A DNA stretch of 64,000 bases from Amycolatopsis tolypomycina (GCF_900105945.1 NZ_FNSO01000004.1:2976001-3040000); one strand, 5' to 3'; positions 39,457 through 49,024 are shown, counted from the stretch's first letter. Notes: generated from the letters alone by a model not told the origin. Translations and numbers: made by a program.

Positions 39457-39639
39457 TCACTTCTTGTCCGTGACGCCCTTCACGGCGTCCTTGATCTTCT
39501 CGCCGGCCTGCTTGAGCGAGCCCTTGGCCTGCTCGGACTTGCCCTCGGCCTGCCACTGCTCGTTGTCGGTGGCGTCGCCGACGGCTTCCTTGGCCCGGCC
39601 CTTGAGCTCTTCGCCCTTGTTTTCCAGCTTGTCGTTCAT
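39457..39639 (-). CDS. CsbD-family stress protein
   Basis: 60-residue, highly charged, Lys/Glu-rich protein: KGEELKGRAKEAVGDATDNE then EGKSEQAKGSLKQAGEKIKD. This is the full CsbD-like domain (general-stress-induced small protein, function unclear). The A-x-x-K-x-x-G spacing repeats along helices. Single-gene unit with ATG 39639 and AAGGTGC upstream; antiporter and CsbD gene are on the same strand, 88 bp apart, consistent with an osmotic or pH stress group. Confidence 0.9.
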   Translation of the reverse strand: MNDKLENKGEELKGRAKEAVGDATDNEQWQAEGKSEQAKGSLKQAGEKIKDAVKGVTDKK

Positions 39640-39726
39640 CAGGGTGCACCTTCCGTCGCGGCGACATTTCCGGATCGGCCAGTCGCCAAAAGGGCCTTGA
39701 CTTCGGGTTACCCACTGGTTCGGAAG

Positions 39727-40992
39727 CTACACATCGGCAGGCAGGTGCCCGCCCCGCCGCTCGATCCGCTGGATCGCGGGCTCCGCGAGGACGCCGTGCA
39801 CGACGACCGACACCGCGATGGCGATCGCGCCGACCCGCCACAGCACGTCCTGCTGCGGCACCGGGAGCCGGGTGAGCGCGTAGGCGAGGTAGAAGATCGT
39901 GCCGATGCCGCGCACGCCGAAGAACGCGATCGCCGCCGTGGCCCGCCGTCCCGGTGACGGCGCGCCCAGCAGGGACAGCCACCCGACCACCGGCCGGACC
40001 ACCAGCACGGCGATGACGGCGAGCAGCACCTCGAGGGGCCGCAGCCCGCGCAGCAGGCCGTCGCCGATCGCCAGGCCCAGTCCGAGCAGGGCGAGCGGGA
40101 CGAACAGCCGTTCCAGCTGGTGGCCGAACGCGTGCAGGACGCCGTGGTACTCGTGCTCGCGCTCCTGGGTGCGCACCGCGACCGCCGCGACGAACACGGC
40201 GACGAACCCGTTGCCGTGGGTGGCTTCCGCGAGCGCGTACGGCACGAACGCCAGCGCGAGCAGGACCAGGCCGTCGGCGTACTCGGCCAGCCGCAGCCGG
40301 TCCGACGGCGCCCGGAAGATCGCCCAGCCGAGCAGCCGCCCGGTGAGCAGGCCGGCCACGACGCCGACGGCCAGCGGCAGCAGCAGGTCTGCCAGCACCC
40401 ACGACAGGTCCAGCCGCGGCTGCCCGCCGGCCAGTGCCAGGCCGAGGATGACGAACGGCATGGTGAGGCCGTCGTTGAGCCCGGCTTCCGTCGTCAGCGT
40501 GAAGCGGATTTCGTTGTTCCTGGCCAGTTCCGGTTCGACGTCGGGGTGCGGGACGCCGATGTCGCCCGCCAGCACCGGGTCCGTCGGCGCCAGCGCCGCG
40601 GCCAGCAGCAGCGCGACGCCGGGGGCGAGCGCGAGCCACCAGTGGCCGAGCAGGGCGATCGCCAGGATCGACACCGGCATCGTGATGGCGAGCAGCCGCC
40701 AGGTCGAGCCCCAGCGCTTCAGGCCGAACTTGCGGTCGACGGACAGGCCCGCTCCGGCGAGCGCCACGAGAATGCCCAGCTGGGCGAAGGATTCCACGCC
40801 GTGCAGGTGGGCGGCCGGGTCGCTCCAGCCGTTGCCGTAGGGGGCGGGCAGCGGCAGCAGCCCGAGCACGATGCCGGCGAGGAGCATCACCAGCGGCACC
40901 GAGAACGGCCGGTCGGCCACCAGCTTCGGCACGATCGCCGCGGCGAGCGCCAGCAGGCCGGCCACCCCGAACAAGATGGTCAACGACGACAA
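39727..40992 (-). CDS. Na+/H+ antiporter (CPA1/NhaP-like)
   Basis: 421-residue polytopic membrane protein with about 12 hydrophobic helices, of the cation:proton antiporter-1 type. The functional core shows ALAPTDPVLAGDI and the paired acidic residues in TTEAGLNDGLTMPFVILGLA (the N-D motif of electroneutral exchangers), and later FFGVRGIGTIFYLAYAL, a CPA1 hallmark. There is no long cytosolic tail. TTG 40992 is the probable start, six bases after AGGAGG; no ATG or GTG is suitably placed. It likely exports Na+ or K+ for H+ at the plasma membrane. Confidence 0.88.
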   Translation of the reverse strand: MSSLTILFGVAGLLALAAAIVPKLVADRPFSVPLVMLLAGIVLGLLPLPAPYGNGWSDPAAHLHGVESFAQLGILVALAGAGLSVDRKFGLKRWGSTWRLLAITMPVSILAIALLGHWWLALAPGVALLLAAALAPTDPVLAGDIGVPHPDVEPELARNNEIRFTLTTEAGLNDGLTMPFVILGLALAGGQPRLDLSWVLADLLLPLAVGVVAGLLTGRLLGWAIFRAPSDRLRLAEYADGLVLLALAFVPYALAEATHGNGFVAVFVAAVAVRTQEREHEYHGVLHAFGHQLERLFVPLALLGLGLAIGDGLLRGLRPLEVLLAVIAVLVVRPVVGWLSLLGAPSPGRRATAAIAFFGVRGIGTIFYLAYALTRLPVPQQDVLWRVGAIAIAVSVVVHGVLAEPAIQRIERRGGHLPADV

Positions 40993-41127
40993 CGATTTCC
41001 TCCTGCGCGCTCGTCCGGGACGCACCGCGACCGGCCCGCCACCCCGGAAGCGGGAGTAGCGTGGCGGGAAGAGGCGCGCCGCGGCCCGGATTCCCGGCGT
41101 GCGAGCGGCGAAACCGAGGAGGCCGCG

Positions 41128-41472
41128 GTGACGGCGACGAACGGGACAGGCGGGCCGTGCCGGTTCTGCGGCAGGCGGCGCGACCCCCGGGCACCCGGCC
41201 GGAACGGGCCGATCTGCGTGGACTGCGTCCGCGCCGGCCTGCGGGTGGTGCGCGACGGCGCCGACCGGGAGAGCGGCGCGGGCGACGTGCTGGCGGCGGT
41301 GACGTCGCCGCTGGCCGCGGTGTGCGACTTCTGCGGCCGCCGCGAACGCCGGACGTTCCTGGGGCTGCGGCGCCCCCTGCTGCGGGTGGACTGCGCGGCG
41401 CGGGACGCGGTGATCTGCGTCGACTGCCTGGACCACGCCGGCGACGTGCTGAACGTCGCCCTGCGCGGCTGA
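41128..41472 (+). CDS. small protein with two ClpX-type C4 zinc fingers
   Basis: 114-residue protein with two similar halves, each a C-x2-C ... C-x2-C zinc finger of the ClpX N-terminal type: CRFCGRRRDPRAP with ICVDCVRAGL, and CDFCGRRERRTF with ICVDCLDHAG. In the second half an extra Cys (RVDCAARD) precedes the last pair. No other domain. Such actinomycete proteins are uncharacterised; protein binding or regulation is possible. GTG 41128 follows GAGGAGG by five bases. A related single-finger protein with an HTH lies at 58009. Confidence 0.8.
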   Translation: MTATNGTGGPCRFCGRRRDPRAPGRNGPICVDCVRAGLRVVRDGADRESGAGDVLAAVTSPLAAVCDFCGRRERRTFLGLRRPLLRVDCAARDAVICVDCLDHAGDVLNVALRG

Positions 41473-41512
41473 GCGGCGTTTCCCGGCCGGTGCCCGCGGG
41501 TAGCCGGGCGGC

Positions 41513-42817
41513 ATGACGTCCACTCGGGAACAGCGCACGCGACCGGAGACCGCCTCGGTCGCCGAAACCCTGCGGGTCGCGGTCGAGGTGGCCCTGCCCA
41601 CGCTGGCCGGCGGCGTCATCAAGCGCCGCCCGAAGGCGATGGCGGTGGCCGGGAAGCTGCAGTTCGACCGCCCGGCCGTGCGGCTGCTGCGCCGGCTGCA
41701 CGATCGCCACTACGGGCACCCGCTGAAGCTGCGCGTGCCCGGCCGTTCGGTCGGCCTTGCCCTGTCCGGCGCCGACGTGCAGCGGGTGCTGGCCGGTGCG
41801 CCGACGCCGTTCAGTCCGTCCACAGTGGAGAAACGGGCCGCGCTCGGGGACTTCCAGCCGCACGGCGTGCTGATCTCGGCCGCGGCCGACCGCCCGGCCC
41901 GCCGCCGGTTCACCGAGGCCGTGCTCGAACCCGGCCGTCCGCTGCACGAGCTCGCGACGCCGTTCGCGCGGGCCGTCGCCGAGGAGGCCGCTAGCCTGCG
42001 GGACTCGGTGCTGGACTGGGACACCTTCAACGTGACCTGGTGGCGCCTGGTCCGGCGGGTCGTGCTGGGCTCCGGTGCTCGTGACGACACGAAACTCACC
42101 GACCAGCTCGAACGCCTGCGGCTGGACGCGAACTGGGCGTACGCGCACCCGAAGCGCAAGCAGCTCCGTGAACAGTTCCGCGAGCGGCTCGTCGCCCACC
42201 TCGGCCGCGCCGAGCCCGGCAGCCTCGCCGCGATGATCGCCGAAACGGGCGAGGACACCGCGCCCGACCAGGTGGCGCACTGGCTGTTCGCCTTCGACGC
42301 GGCCGGCATGGCGACCTACCGGACGCTGGCGCTGCTGGCAAGCCACCCGGCGGCCATGGACCGCGCCCGCGAGGAGCTCGACGGCGCCGATCTCGGGCAG
42401 CCGCACCAGCTGAGCTACCTGCGCGCGTGCGTGCTGGACGCCGTCCGGCTGTGGCCGACCACCCCGATGATCCTGCGCGAAACGACCGAAGAGACGTCCT
42501 GGGGCCCGGCGGGAACGACGGTGCTGATCTTCACGCCGTTCTTCCACCGGGACCCGGACCTGCCCTACGCCGACCGGTTCGACCCGGACCTCTGGCTCGA
42601 CGGCCGCGCGGCCGAGAACCCGGCCCTCGTCCCGTTCAGCGCGGGCCCGGCGATCTGCCCGGGCCGCGACCTGGTCCTGTTCTGCGCGAGCACGATGCTG
42701 GCGAACCTGGTGCGCGACCACCGGTACGAGCAGGCGTCAGGACCGGTCCTGTCTCCCGAACGCCCGCTCCCGGCGACCCTGGACAACTTCCACCTGAAGC
42801 TCACGCCGGCGCCGTGA
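41513..42817 (+). CDS. cytochrome P450
   Basis: 434-residue P450. The haem-binding loop is FSAGPAICPGRDLVLF (Cys ligand), and the I-helix has FAFDAAGMATYRTLAL with the oxygen-activating A-G-x-x-T. The K-helix motif normally E-x-x-R reads VLDAVRLWP, so Glu is replaced by Asp. This class is common in actinobacteria with unknown substrate. No ferredoxin gene is adjacent. The 3' end overlaps the convergent rhamnosidase gene by 17 bp. ATG 41513. Confidence 0.9.
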   Translation: MTSTREQRTRPETASVAETLRVAVEVALPTLAGGVIKRRPKAMAVAGKLQFDRPAVRLLRRLHDRHYGHPLKLRVPGRSVGLALSGADVQRVLAGAPTPFSPSTVEKRAALGDFQPHGVLISAAADRPARRRFTEAVLEPGRPLHELATPFARAVAEEAASLRDSVLDWDTFNVTWWRLVRRVVLGSGARDDTKLTDQLERLRLDANWAYAHPKRKQLREQFRERLVAHLGRAEPGSLAAMIAETGEDTAPDQVAHWLFAFDAAGMATYRTLALLASHPAAMDRAREELDGADLGQPHQLSYLRACVLDAVRLWPTTPMILRETTEETSWGPAGTTVLIFTPFFHRDPDLPYADRFDPDLWLDGRAAENPALVPFSAGPAICPGRDLVLFCASTMLANLVRDHRYEQASGPVLSPERPLPATLDNFHLKLTPAP

Positions 42818-45800
42818 AGACGTACGAACCCGCAGGCAGGTAGTACGTCCCGGGCGCCGACGGCACGGCCTCGGCCGGCGCGGTGACCCCCGACGGCCGG
42901 GACGTCGGCACCACGACCGTCGCCGACGAACCGGCCGGGACCGTCACCCGCAGCGTCAGCTTCCCGGCCGCGATCGACCAGTCGCTGACCGCGTTCCCGT
43001 ACGGCGTCTCGTACGCCGACCTCGCCGACGTCAGGCCGCCGCCCGGCACCGGCGCGATCCGCAGCGCCGCGTAGCCCGGGGCCGCCGGGGCCAGGCCGCC
43101 GACCGAGCGGTACAGGAAGTCGCCCACCGAGCCCAGGCCGTAGTGGTTGAACGAGTTCATCCCGGGGTCGTTGAACGAGCCGTCCGGCCTGATGCCGTCC
43201 CAGCGCTCCCAGATCGTCGTGGCGCCGCGGCCGATCATGTAGCCCCAGCCGGGGAAGCCCGGCTGCAGCAGCACGCGGTAGGCGATGTCGGCGTGGCCGT
43301 GCGCCGCCAGCACCGGCAGCAGGTTCTCCACGCCGAGGAACCCGACGCTCAGGTGCCCGCCCGCCGCGTCGACGCGGGCCGCCAGCTTGTCCGCCGCCGG
43401 CTGGGCCAGCGACGGCGGCAGCAGCCCGAACGCCAGCGCCAGGACGTACCCGGTCTGGGAGTTCGACCCGATCGTGCCGTCGGCCGCCACGAACCGCCGG
43501 GTGAACGCCGCCGCGACCTGGTCGGCGAGCGTCCCGTACCGCGCCGCCTCGGCGCCGTGGCCGGTCGCCGCCGCCATCCGCGACACCAGCCGGGACGACC
43601 ACGCGAAGAACGCCGTCGAAATCAGGTCCTGGGCGGTGTTGTCGTTGACGTTGAGCCAGTCGCCATACGTCTGGTGGTCGCGGATCAGGTCGGCGCCGGA
43701 CGTCGAGCGCAGGTACTCGACCCACCGGACCATCGCGGCGAAGTGCTCCTGGATCACGCCGGTGTCGCCGTAGCGCTGCCACAGCGTGTACGGCACGATG
43801 ACGCCCGCGTCGCCCCAGCCCGCCGTGCCCGAACCGCCGAGCACGCCCGGGGCGACGTCGGTGAACGACCCGTCGTCGTGCTGGGCGTCCACGAGGTCGT
43901 CGCTGAACTTGCCGAGGAAGTTGGCGACGTCGAGGTTGAACGTCGACGTCCCGGCGAAGATCGCGATGTCGCCGGTCCAGCCGAGCCGCTCGTCGCGCTG
44001 CGGGCAGTCGCTCGGCACCGACAGCATGTTCGAGCGCTCACCCCACAGGATGTTGTGCTGCAGCTGGTTCACCAGCGCGTCCGACGTCGTGAACGTCCCG
44101 GTCTGCGCACCGGAGGTCCACATCGCCCGGCCGGTCAGGGTCGCGGCGGTCGGCGCGGAGGGCAGGCCGGTCAGCTCGACGTACCGGTAGCCGTGCACGG
44201 TGAACCGCGGCTCGTACGTCTCGGGCCCGCCGGTACCCGCCAGGGTGAACCGGTCGGTGGCCTGGGCCGCGCGGAGGTTCGTGGTGTAGATCGTGCCGTC
44301 GGGGTTCAGCACCTCCGCGTGCCGCATGGTGACCGTGGTACCGGCCGGGCCGGCCACGGTCAGCCGGTTCCAGCCGCCGAAGTTCTGGCCGAGGTCGGCC
44401 ACCCACACCCCGGGCTTCGGCTGGGTCCAGGCGACCGGCTTGAACTCTTGCTGCACGGTCACGCCGTTGTCCACTTGGGACACCAGGTTCGGCTTCGCGT
44501 CGCCGCGGACGCGGGGCGCCGCCCAGCCGCGGTCGTCGAAGCCGGGCCGGTCCCAGCCGGTCGCGAGCCGGGCGTCGTAGGTTTCGCCCTGGTACAGGTC
44601 GTCGGCGCGGATCGGGCCGTCGGCGGTCTTCCAGGTGCCGTCGGTCGCGATCGTGGTGCTCGTGCCGTCGGTGAACGTCAGCCGAAGCTGCGCGGAGTAC
44701 CACGGTTCGGTGCCGTACTTCCGGCTCCCGGCGATACCGACGCTGCCGGAGTACCAGCCGTTGCCCACCAGCGCGCCGAGGACGTTCTCCCCGGTGCGGA
44801 GCTGCCCGGTGACGTCGGAAACCCGGTACTGCACCCGTTTCGCGTAGTCGGTCCAGCCGGGTGCGAGCACCTGCGCGCCGACCTTGACGCCGTTGAGGTG
44901 GGTCTCCTGCAGCCCGAGCGCGGTCGTCAGCAGCCGCGCGCTCGCGACCGGCTTCGTCACGGTGAAGCTCTTGCGCAGCAGGGGAGCGGGCGCGCTGACG
45001 GCGACATTTGCGCCCCAGGGACCGCTGCCGTACGCGGTCAGCGCCCGCGCCGCGGGCCAGGAACCGTCGTCGAAGGTGCCCTGCTGCCAGCCGTCCGGGC
45101 CGCTCCGGCTCGCCTTCCACGTCCCGTCCGTGACCACTGTCGGTCCACCTTGGACGGTCAGCTTCGCGATCGTCCCGGCCGGGCTCTGGGTGGTGTTCTC
45201 GGTGCTGATCGCGATCGTGTTCGTCCCGGCGGTCAGCAGGCTGCCGACCTCGGCGACCGCGGCCGTCTGCCACGAATCGGGGACCCGCGGCGAGTCGCTG
45301 ACGCGGGTGCCGTTCACCCACAGGGTCGCGGTGTCGTCCCCGGTCACGACGATCGTGGCCTTCGCCGGAGCCGCCGTCAGGGCGAAGGTCTTGCGGAAGA
45401 AACGGGTCGACGGCGGCACGCCGGCGACCGGATCGCCTTCGGGGTACCAGATCCAGCTCGCGCCGGCGAGATCCGGGCCGGCCGTGGCGCGGCCGAGGAA
45501 GGCGCCGGTCCACTCGGTCGCCGGGGCCCGCAGGGCGGTTTCGAAGCGCTGCACCGCGCTCCAGCCGCTCGTCCGGCCCAGGCCGTCCCAGACCCGCACC
45601 CGCCAGGTGTAGTCGGTCAGCGAGGCGAGCGCCGGGCCGCCGTAGGCGACGTCGGCCTGCTGCGCGGAGGCGACCCGGCCGCTGTCCCAGACGTCCTTCC
45701 CGCCCGCGGACACCACGACCTGGTAGGCCGACTGCCGCTGCCCGGCCGCCGGGGACGCCAGCTTCCAGCCGAACCGAGGCTGGTCGACGCCGATCGGGTT

Positions 45801-46448
45801 CACCCGGTTGCCGACGGTCGCGCTCGCGACCGCCAGCGGCGAGGCGTCGGCAGGGCCCGGAGTCGTGACGCCGGTGCCCCAGGGCGCGGTGCCGTACGCG
45901 CCGAGGTCGGCGGCGGCGGCCCAGCTCCCGTCGGCGAAACCGGGTTGTTCCCAGCCTGCCGGGGCGGTCGTCGCGCTCTTCCAGGCGGAACCGGTGGTCA
46001 GGTCGGTGGTGCCCGCCGCGGTCACGACCCGCAGCCGGCCCAGCAGCCCGGCCGGGCCGCCCGCGTTGCGGACGGCGACGGCGAGGGTGTTGCCGCCGGG
46101 GGTGAGCGCGGGCCGCAGGTCCACCGGCAGCGCCGTCCGCCACGAGTCCGCGGTCCGGGCCGAAGAGGCGAGCGGGCTGCCGTTGAGCCACACGTCGGCG
46201 GTGTCGTCCCCGGTCAGGACGAGCCGGGCGTCGGTGACGGCGCCGGCCGGGACGGTGAACGTCGTGCGGAAGTACCGGGTCGCGGCCGGCGCGGCGACCC
46301 GGGCGTCGCCCTCCGGGTACCAGATCCAGTGCGCGCCGGCGAGGTCCGGGGGCGGCGCGGCACCGGCCGGGGGCACCGCGGCCGCCGACAGGGCCAGGAC
46401 CGCGGCGAGGGTCGTGGTGGTGGCGCGCCAGAGCTTCGAGGGCAGCAT
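42801..46448 (-). CDS. secreted alpha-L-rhamnosidase (GH78)
   Basis: 1215-residue extracellular glycosidase. A signal peptide (LAAVLALSAAAVPPAGA) is followed by two repeated N-terminal beta domains, each starting LAGAHWIWYPEGD / LAGASWIWYPEGD (about residues 35 and 335), that resemble carbohydrate-binding modules. The rest follows the GH78 order: concanavalin-like domain, then an (alpha/alpha)6 barrel with SVPSDCPQRDERLGWTGDI (catalytic acid region), and a C-terminal beta domain ending near residue 1215. It cleaves terminal L-rhamnose from plant or bacterial glycans. ATG 46448 has AAGGGAG upstream. A LacI-type operator lies 31 bp before the gene. Confidence 0.93.
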   Translation of the reverse strand: MLPSKLWRATTTTLAAVLALSAAAVPPAGAAPPPDLAGAHWIWYPEGDARVAAPAATRYFRTTFTVPAGAVTDARLVLTGDDTADVWLNGSPLASSARTADSWRTALPVDLRPALTPGGNTLAVAVRNAGGPAGLLGRLRVVTAAGTTDLTTGSAWKSATTAPAGWEQPGFADGSWAAAADLGAYGTAPWGTGVTTPGPADASPLAVASATVGNRVNPIGVDQPRFGWKLASPAAGQRQSAYQVVVSAGGKDVWDSGRVASAQQADVAYGGPALASLTDYTWRVRVWDGLGRTSGWSAVQRFETALRAPATEWTGAFLGRATAGPDLAGASWIWYPEGDPVAGVPPSTRFFRKTFALTAAPAKATIVVTGDDTATLWVNGTRVSDSPRVPDSWQTAAVAEVGSLLTAGTNTIAISTENTTQSPAGTIAKLTVQGGPTVVTDGTWKASRSGPDGWQQGTFDDGSWPAARALTAYGSGPWGANVAVSAPAPLLRKSFTVTKPVASARLLTTALGLQETHLNGVKVGAQVLAPGWTDYAKRVQYRVSDVTGQLRTGENVLGALVGNGWYSGSVGIAGSRKYGTEPWYSAQLRLTFTDGTSTTIATDGTWKTADGPIRADDLYQGETYDARLATGWDRPGFDDRGWAAPRVRGDAKPNLVSQVDNGVTVQQEFKPVAWTQPKPGVWVADLGQNFGGWNRLTVAGPAGTTVTMRHAEVLNPDGTIYTTNLRAAQATDRFTLAGTGGPETYEPRFTVHGYRYVELTGLPSAPTAATLTGRAMWTSGAQTGTFTTSDALVNQLQHNILWGERSNMLSVPSDCPQRDERLGWTGDIAIFAGTSTFNLDVANFLGKFSDDLVDAQHDDGSFTDVAPGVLGGSGTAGWGDAGVIVPYTLWQRYGDTGVIQEHFAAMVRWVEYLRSTSGADLIRDHQTYGDWLNVNDNTAQDLISTAFFAWSSRLVSRMAAATGHGAEAARYGTLADQVAAAFTRRFVAADGTIGSNSQTGYVLALAFGLLPPSLAQPAADKLAARVDAAGGHLSVGFLGVENLLPVLAAHGHADIAYRVLLQPGFPGWGYMIGRGATTIWERWDGIRPDGSFNDPGMNSFNHYGLGSVGDFLYRSVGGLAPAAPGYAALRIAPVPGGGLTSARSAYETPYGNAVSDWSIAAGKLTLRVTVPAGSSATVVVPTSRPSGVTAPAEAVPSAPGTYYLPAGSYVFTAPA

Positions 46449-46478
46449 GCAGGCTCCCTTGCGGCGGGGACGGGCGCC

Positions 46479-46500
46479 GGACTTAGAACGTTTCAAGTCC
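46479..46500. promoter_or_regulatory. LacI-type operator upstream of the rhamnosidase
   Basis: The 22-bp near-palindrome GGACTT-A-GAACGTTTC-AAGTCC is centred on AACGTT with only one mismatched pair per half. It matches the TTGAAACGTTTCAA style of LacI-family sugar regulators. No LacI gene is in the window. Confidence 0.6.
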
Positions 46501-46582
46501 GGCGTGCCTGGTGACTGTAATCAGAAGCTCACGCGGGGGCAATACTCCACTGGTACCCCGGACCACCAGGCCTCGTGGTTCC

Positions 46583-47890
46583 CTAAATCGTTTCAGGGCG
46601 CCGGTTCCGCCGCAGCCGCACGACCACGAAGACCGCCGCGGAACCCAGCAGCACCAACACGATCGGCACCGCCGTCGGCAGCCAGGGCCAGGCGTCGCCT
46701 TCGAAGACGATCCCGTCGGTGGGCAGCTCGAGGACCTTCGCCGTCCACTGCGCGGTCGCCACGTCGGTGTGGCGGGACAGCCCGCTCACCGCGGTGTCGT
46801 AGGGAAAGCCCGGCCGGTCGTGGACGTACTCGGGAGCCGGTCCGCCCGGCGACGTGACCCCGCGGGTCGCGCCGGGCACGAGCAGCCGGTCGAGCTGCGC
46901 CGCACCGAGTGCCGCCCGGGGCAGGAACGTCAGCCCGTGCCGGGACCGGATCGGGCCGCCGTCGGTGCTCACGGCGAGCGTGCGCGAGGACAGCGACTGG
47001 CCTTCGGTGTCGAACACCGACGCGAGCTCGACCTCGCCGACGCCGTTCGCGAGCAGGACGCCGATCGTGTCGGGGTTCCAGCGGAACCCGGCGTTGACGA
47101 TCGCGGCCGCGTCCGGCATCCCGGCCGGCGGGTGCACCGGGACCGCGGTGCCGTACCGGCTCCAGCCGATGGCCCGTGCCGCTTCCGCCGCGACCGGCGG
47201 GCCGGCCAGCCGCTCGACCCAGTGCAGCGTGCCGTCGATGCCGGAGAGGATCCCGGCCGTGGTGACGACGGTGCCGTCGTCGACGAACCGTTCCCCGCGC
47301 ACCCACCGCACCGCCGGGTACTCGACGGCCCAGTCGTCGACCTTCAGCCAGTGCGCGGTGGCCGGCCGCCCGTCGAGCAGCCCGGCGGAGGCCAGGACCG
47401 CGCCGCCGTTGCAGACGCTCAGCAGCTTCGAGCCGTGCCCGGCCTGGGCCCGCAGCCAGGCGAGGACCGGTTCGGTGCTCGGCTCGCCGACGTCCGGGAA
47501 CGCGGGCACGACGACGAGGGCGGGCGCCGCCCCGCCGAGCCGGGCGGCGAGACCGGCGAAATCGAGGTCGGGCACCAGGTCGAGGCCGCCGGTCAGCGGC
47601 TTCGGGTCGCGGTGCGGCGCGACGGTGTAGACGTTGAACCGGCCGGTGGCGGCCAGGATTTCGTAGGGGGCGAGTGCGTCCGAGACGACGGCACCGTGGT
47701 CGCCGACCACGACCACCGCGGTCGGCTTGGCCGGGTCGTGGGCGACCGGTGCCGCGGCGGGGACGGGCCGCGGCGGGCCGGCGGCGTAGAGGGCGTCGAA
47801 CGCTCCGAGCGCGGAGACGGTCGCGCCCACGGCGGGGACCACCAGCACGGCGGCCACCGCGGCGAGGACGAAGGCGAGGCGCTTGAGCAT
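46583..47890 (-). CDS. DJ-1/PfpI-family protein with membrane anchors
   Basis: 435-residue protein: one N-terminal transmembrane segment (LAFVLAAVAAVLVVPAVGAT), a DJ-1/PfpI (class I glutamine amidotransferase-like) domain over about 60-260 with the nucleophile elbow LLSVCNGGAVLASAGLL (Cys), a second less conserved region, and a C-terminal hydrophobic segment (VPIVLVLLGSAAVFVVVRL). Similar proteins appear in actinobacteria as AraC-like-regulator relatives without the HTH; here no DNA-binding domain is seen. It is the second gene of a likely pair with the small membrane protein at 47893 (gap 2 bp). Function unknown. Confidence 0.8.
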   Translation of the reverse strand: MLKRLAFVLAAVAAVLVVPAVGATVSALGAFDALYAAGPPRPVPAAAPVAHDPAKPTAVVVVGDHGAVVSDALAPYEILAATGRFNVYTVAPHRDPKPLTGGLDLVPDLDFAGLAARLGGAAPALVVVPAFPDVGEPSTEPVLAWLRAQAGHGSKLLSVCNGGAVLASAGLLDGRPATAHWLKVDDWAVEYPAVRWVRGERFVDDGTVVTTAGILSGIDGTLHWVERLAGPPVAAEAARAIGWSRYGTAVPVHPPAGMPDAAAIVNAGFRWNPDTIGVLLANGVGEVELASVFDTEGQSLSSRTLAVSTDGGPIRSRHGLTFLPRAALGAAQLDRLLVPGATRGVTSPGGPAPEYVHDRPGFPYDTAVSGLSRHTDVATAQWTAKVLELPTDGIVFEGDAWPWLPTAVPIVLVLLGSAAVFVVVRLRRNRRPETI

Positions 47891-47892
47891 GA

Positions 47893-48282
47893 TCAGTGCC
47901 AGTACTCGGCGCGGCGCCACACCATGGCGGCGAGCATCAGCGGGAACATGATCACGTGACCGGCGGTCATCAGTGCGCCGCCGGAGATCGCCCCAAGCCA
48001 GTACGGCACGAGCAGCGCCACGAACGGCAGGTACATCACCGCGGCCATCTCGGCGATCCGCGGCCACGAGTGCCGGCGCAGCACCATGGCCAGGACCATG
48101 GCGACGGTCATGTTCGTCGCCATCACGAGGGCGTCGACGTCGGGGCGTTCGAGCCACGCGGACGGCCACAGCGGGCCGAGGGCCACCATGCCGATCAGCA
48201 TGGCGACAACCATTTCGACGTAGTGGCCGGTGAACCGGGCGAGCTTGCGGCCGGTGGTGCGCGGGGTTTCGGTGGTGGTCAT
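47893..48282 (-). CDS. small integral membrane protein
   Basis: 129 residues with about four hydrophobic segments (VEMVVAMLIGMVALGPLW, ALVMATNMTVAMVLAMVL, IAEMAAVMYLPFVALLVPYW, ALMTAGHVIMFPLMLAAMVW). I do not recognise a named family. The N-terminus is short, polar and Thr-rich. ATG 48282 follows CTGGAGGGAAACC, a good ribosome site, and the downstream DJ-1/PfpI gene begins 2 bp after its stop, so the two are probably cotranscribed and could interact in the membrane. Confidence 0.78.
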   Translation of the reverse strand: MTTTETPRTTGRKLARFTGHYVEMVVAMLIGMVALGPLWPSAWLERPDVDALVMATNMTVAMVLAMVLRRHSWPRIAEMAAVMYLPFVALLVPYWLGAISGGALMTAGHVIMFPLMLAAMVWRRAEYWH

Positions 48283-48370
48283 GGTTTCCCTCCAGGTTCG
48301 TTCCTGGAAGGAGAATCCCGCCTGGGCGCCGTGCTGCCAGGTGCCGGAAGTCATGACCGGAGGTCATGGT

Positions 48371-49024
48371 TCAGAGCAGGCCGAGGTCCCTCGCCCGCAG
48401 GGCGGCCTGGGTGCGGTCACGCGCCCCGAGCTTGCCCAGCACGTTCGTGACGTGGTTCTTGACCGTGCCTTCGGCCAGGAACAACGCCGTGGCGATCTCG
48501 CGGTTGCTGCGCCCGTCGGCGAGCAGCCGCAGCACGTCGAGCTCGCGCTCCGACAGCGGCACCACCAGCGGCTGGGGCCGTGGTTCCGGCGCGTCCGGCA
48601 GCTGCGCGAACCGCGCGACGACCTTCGCCGCGACCGACGGCTGCAGCACGGACTCCCCGCGGGCCGCGGCGAGCACCGCCTCGACCAGGCGCGCCGACGA
48701 GACGTCCTTCAGCAGGTAGCCGACGGCGCCCGCGCGCAGGGCGGCGAAGACGTCTTCGTCGTCGTCGAAGGTGGTCAGCGCGATGACCCGGGTGCCGGGC
48801 CGCTCCACCCGCAGCCGCCGGGTCGCGGCCACGCCGTCGAGGACCGGCATGCGCAGGTCCATCAGGACGACGTCCGGGGCCAGCGAAGCGGCTTCGCGCA
48901 GGGCCTCGTCGCCGTTGCCCGCCTCGCCGACGACGTCGATGCCGTCGTGCGTGGCGAGCAGGGTGGCGAGGGCTTCGCGGAACAGGGCCTGGTCGTCGAC
49001 GAGCAGGACGCGGACCGGCGTCAT
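48371..49024 (-). CDS. NarL/LuxR-family response regulator
   Basis: 217-residue response regulator. Receiver domain: VRVLLVDDQALFREAL (acidic pocket), the phospho-acceptor Asp in DVVLMDLRMPVLDG, and the switch Lys in GYLLKDVSS. The C-terminal LuxR helix-turn-helix reads LSERELDVLRLLADGRSNRE and GTVKNHVTNVLGKLGARDRT. It pairs with the sensor kinase whose stop overlaps its start (ATGA, 49021-49024). Target genes unknown; the neighbouring DJ-1/membrane pair lies 89 bp downstream on the same strand and is a candidate. Confidence 0.95.
   Translation of the reverse strand: MTPVRVLLVDDQALFREALATLLATHDGIDVVGEAGNGDEALREAASLAPDVVLMDLRMPVLDGVAATRRLRVERPGTRVIALTTFDDDEDVFAALRAGAVGYLLKDVSSARLVEAVLAAARGESVLQPSVAAKVVARFAQLPDAPEPRPQPLVVPLSERELDVLRLLADGRSNREIATALFLAEGTVKNHVTNVLGKLGARDRTQAALRARDLGLL

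Noticed and set aside
43143..46514. Long forward-strand frame opposite the GH78 gene
   Set aside because: Low-complexity composition without motifs; the reverse strand encodes a full-length rhamnosidase with signal peptide.
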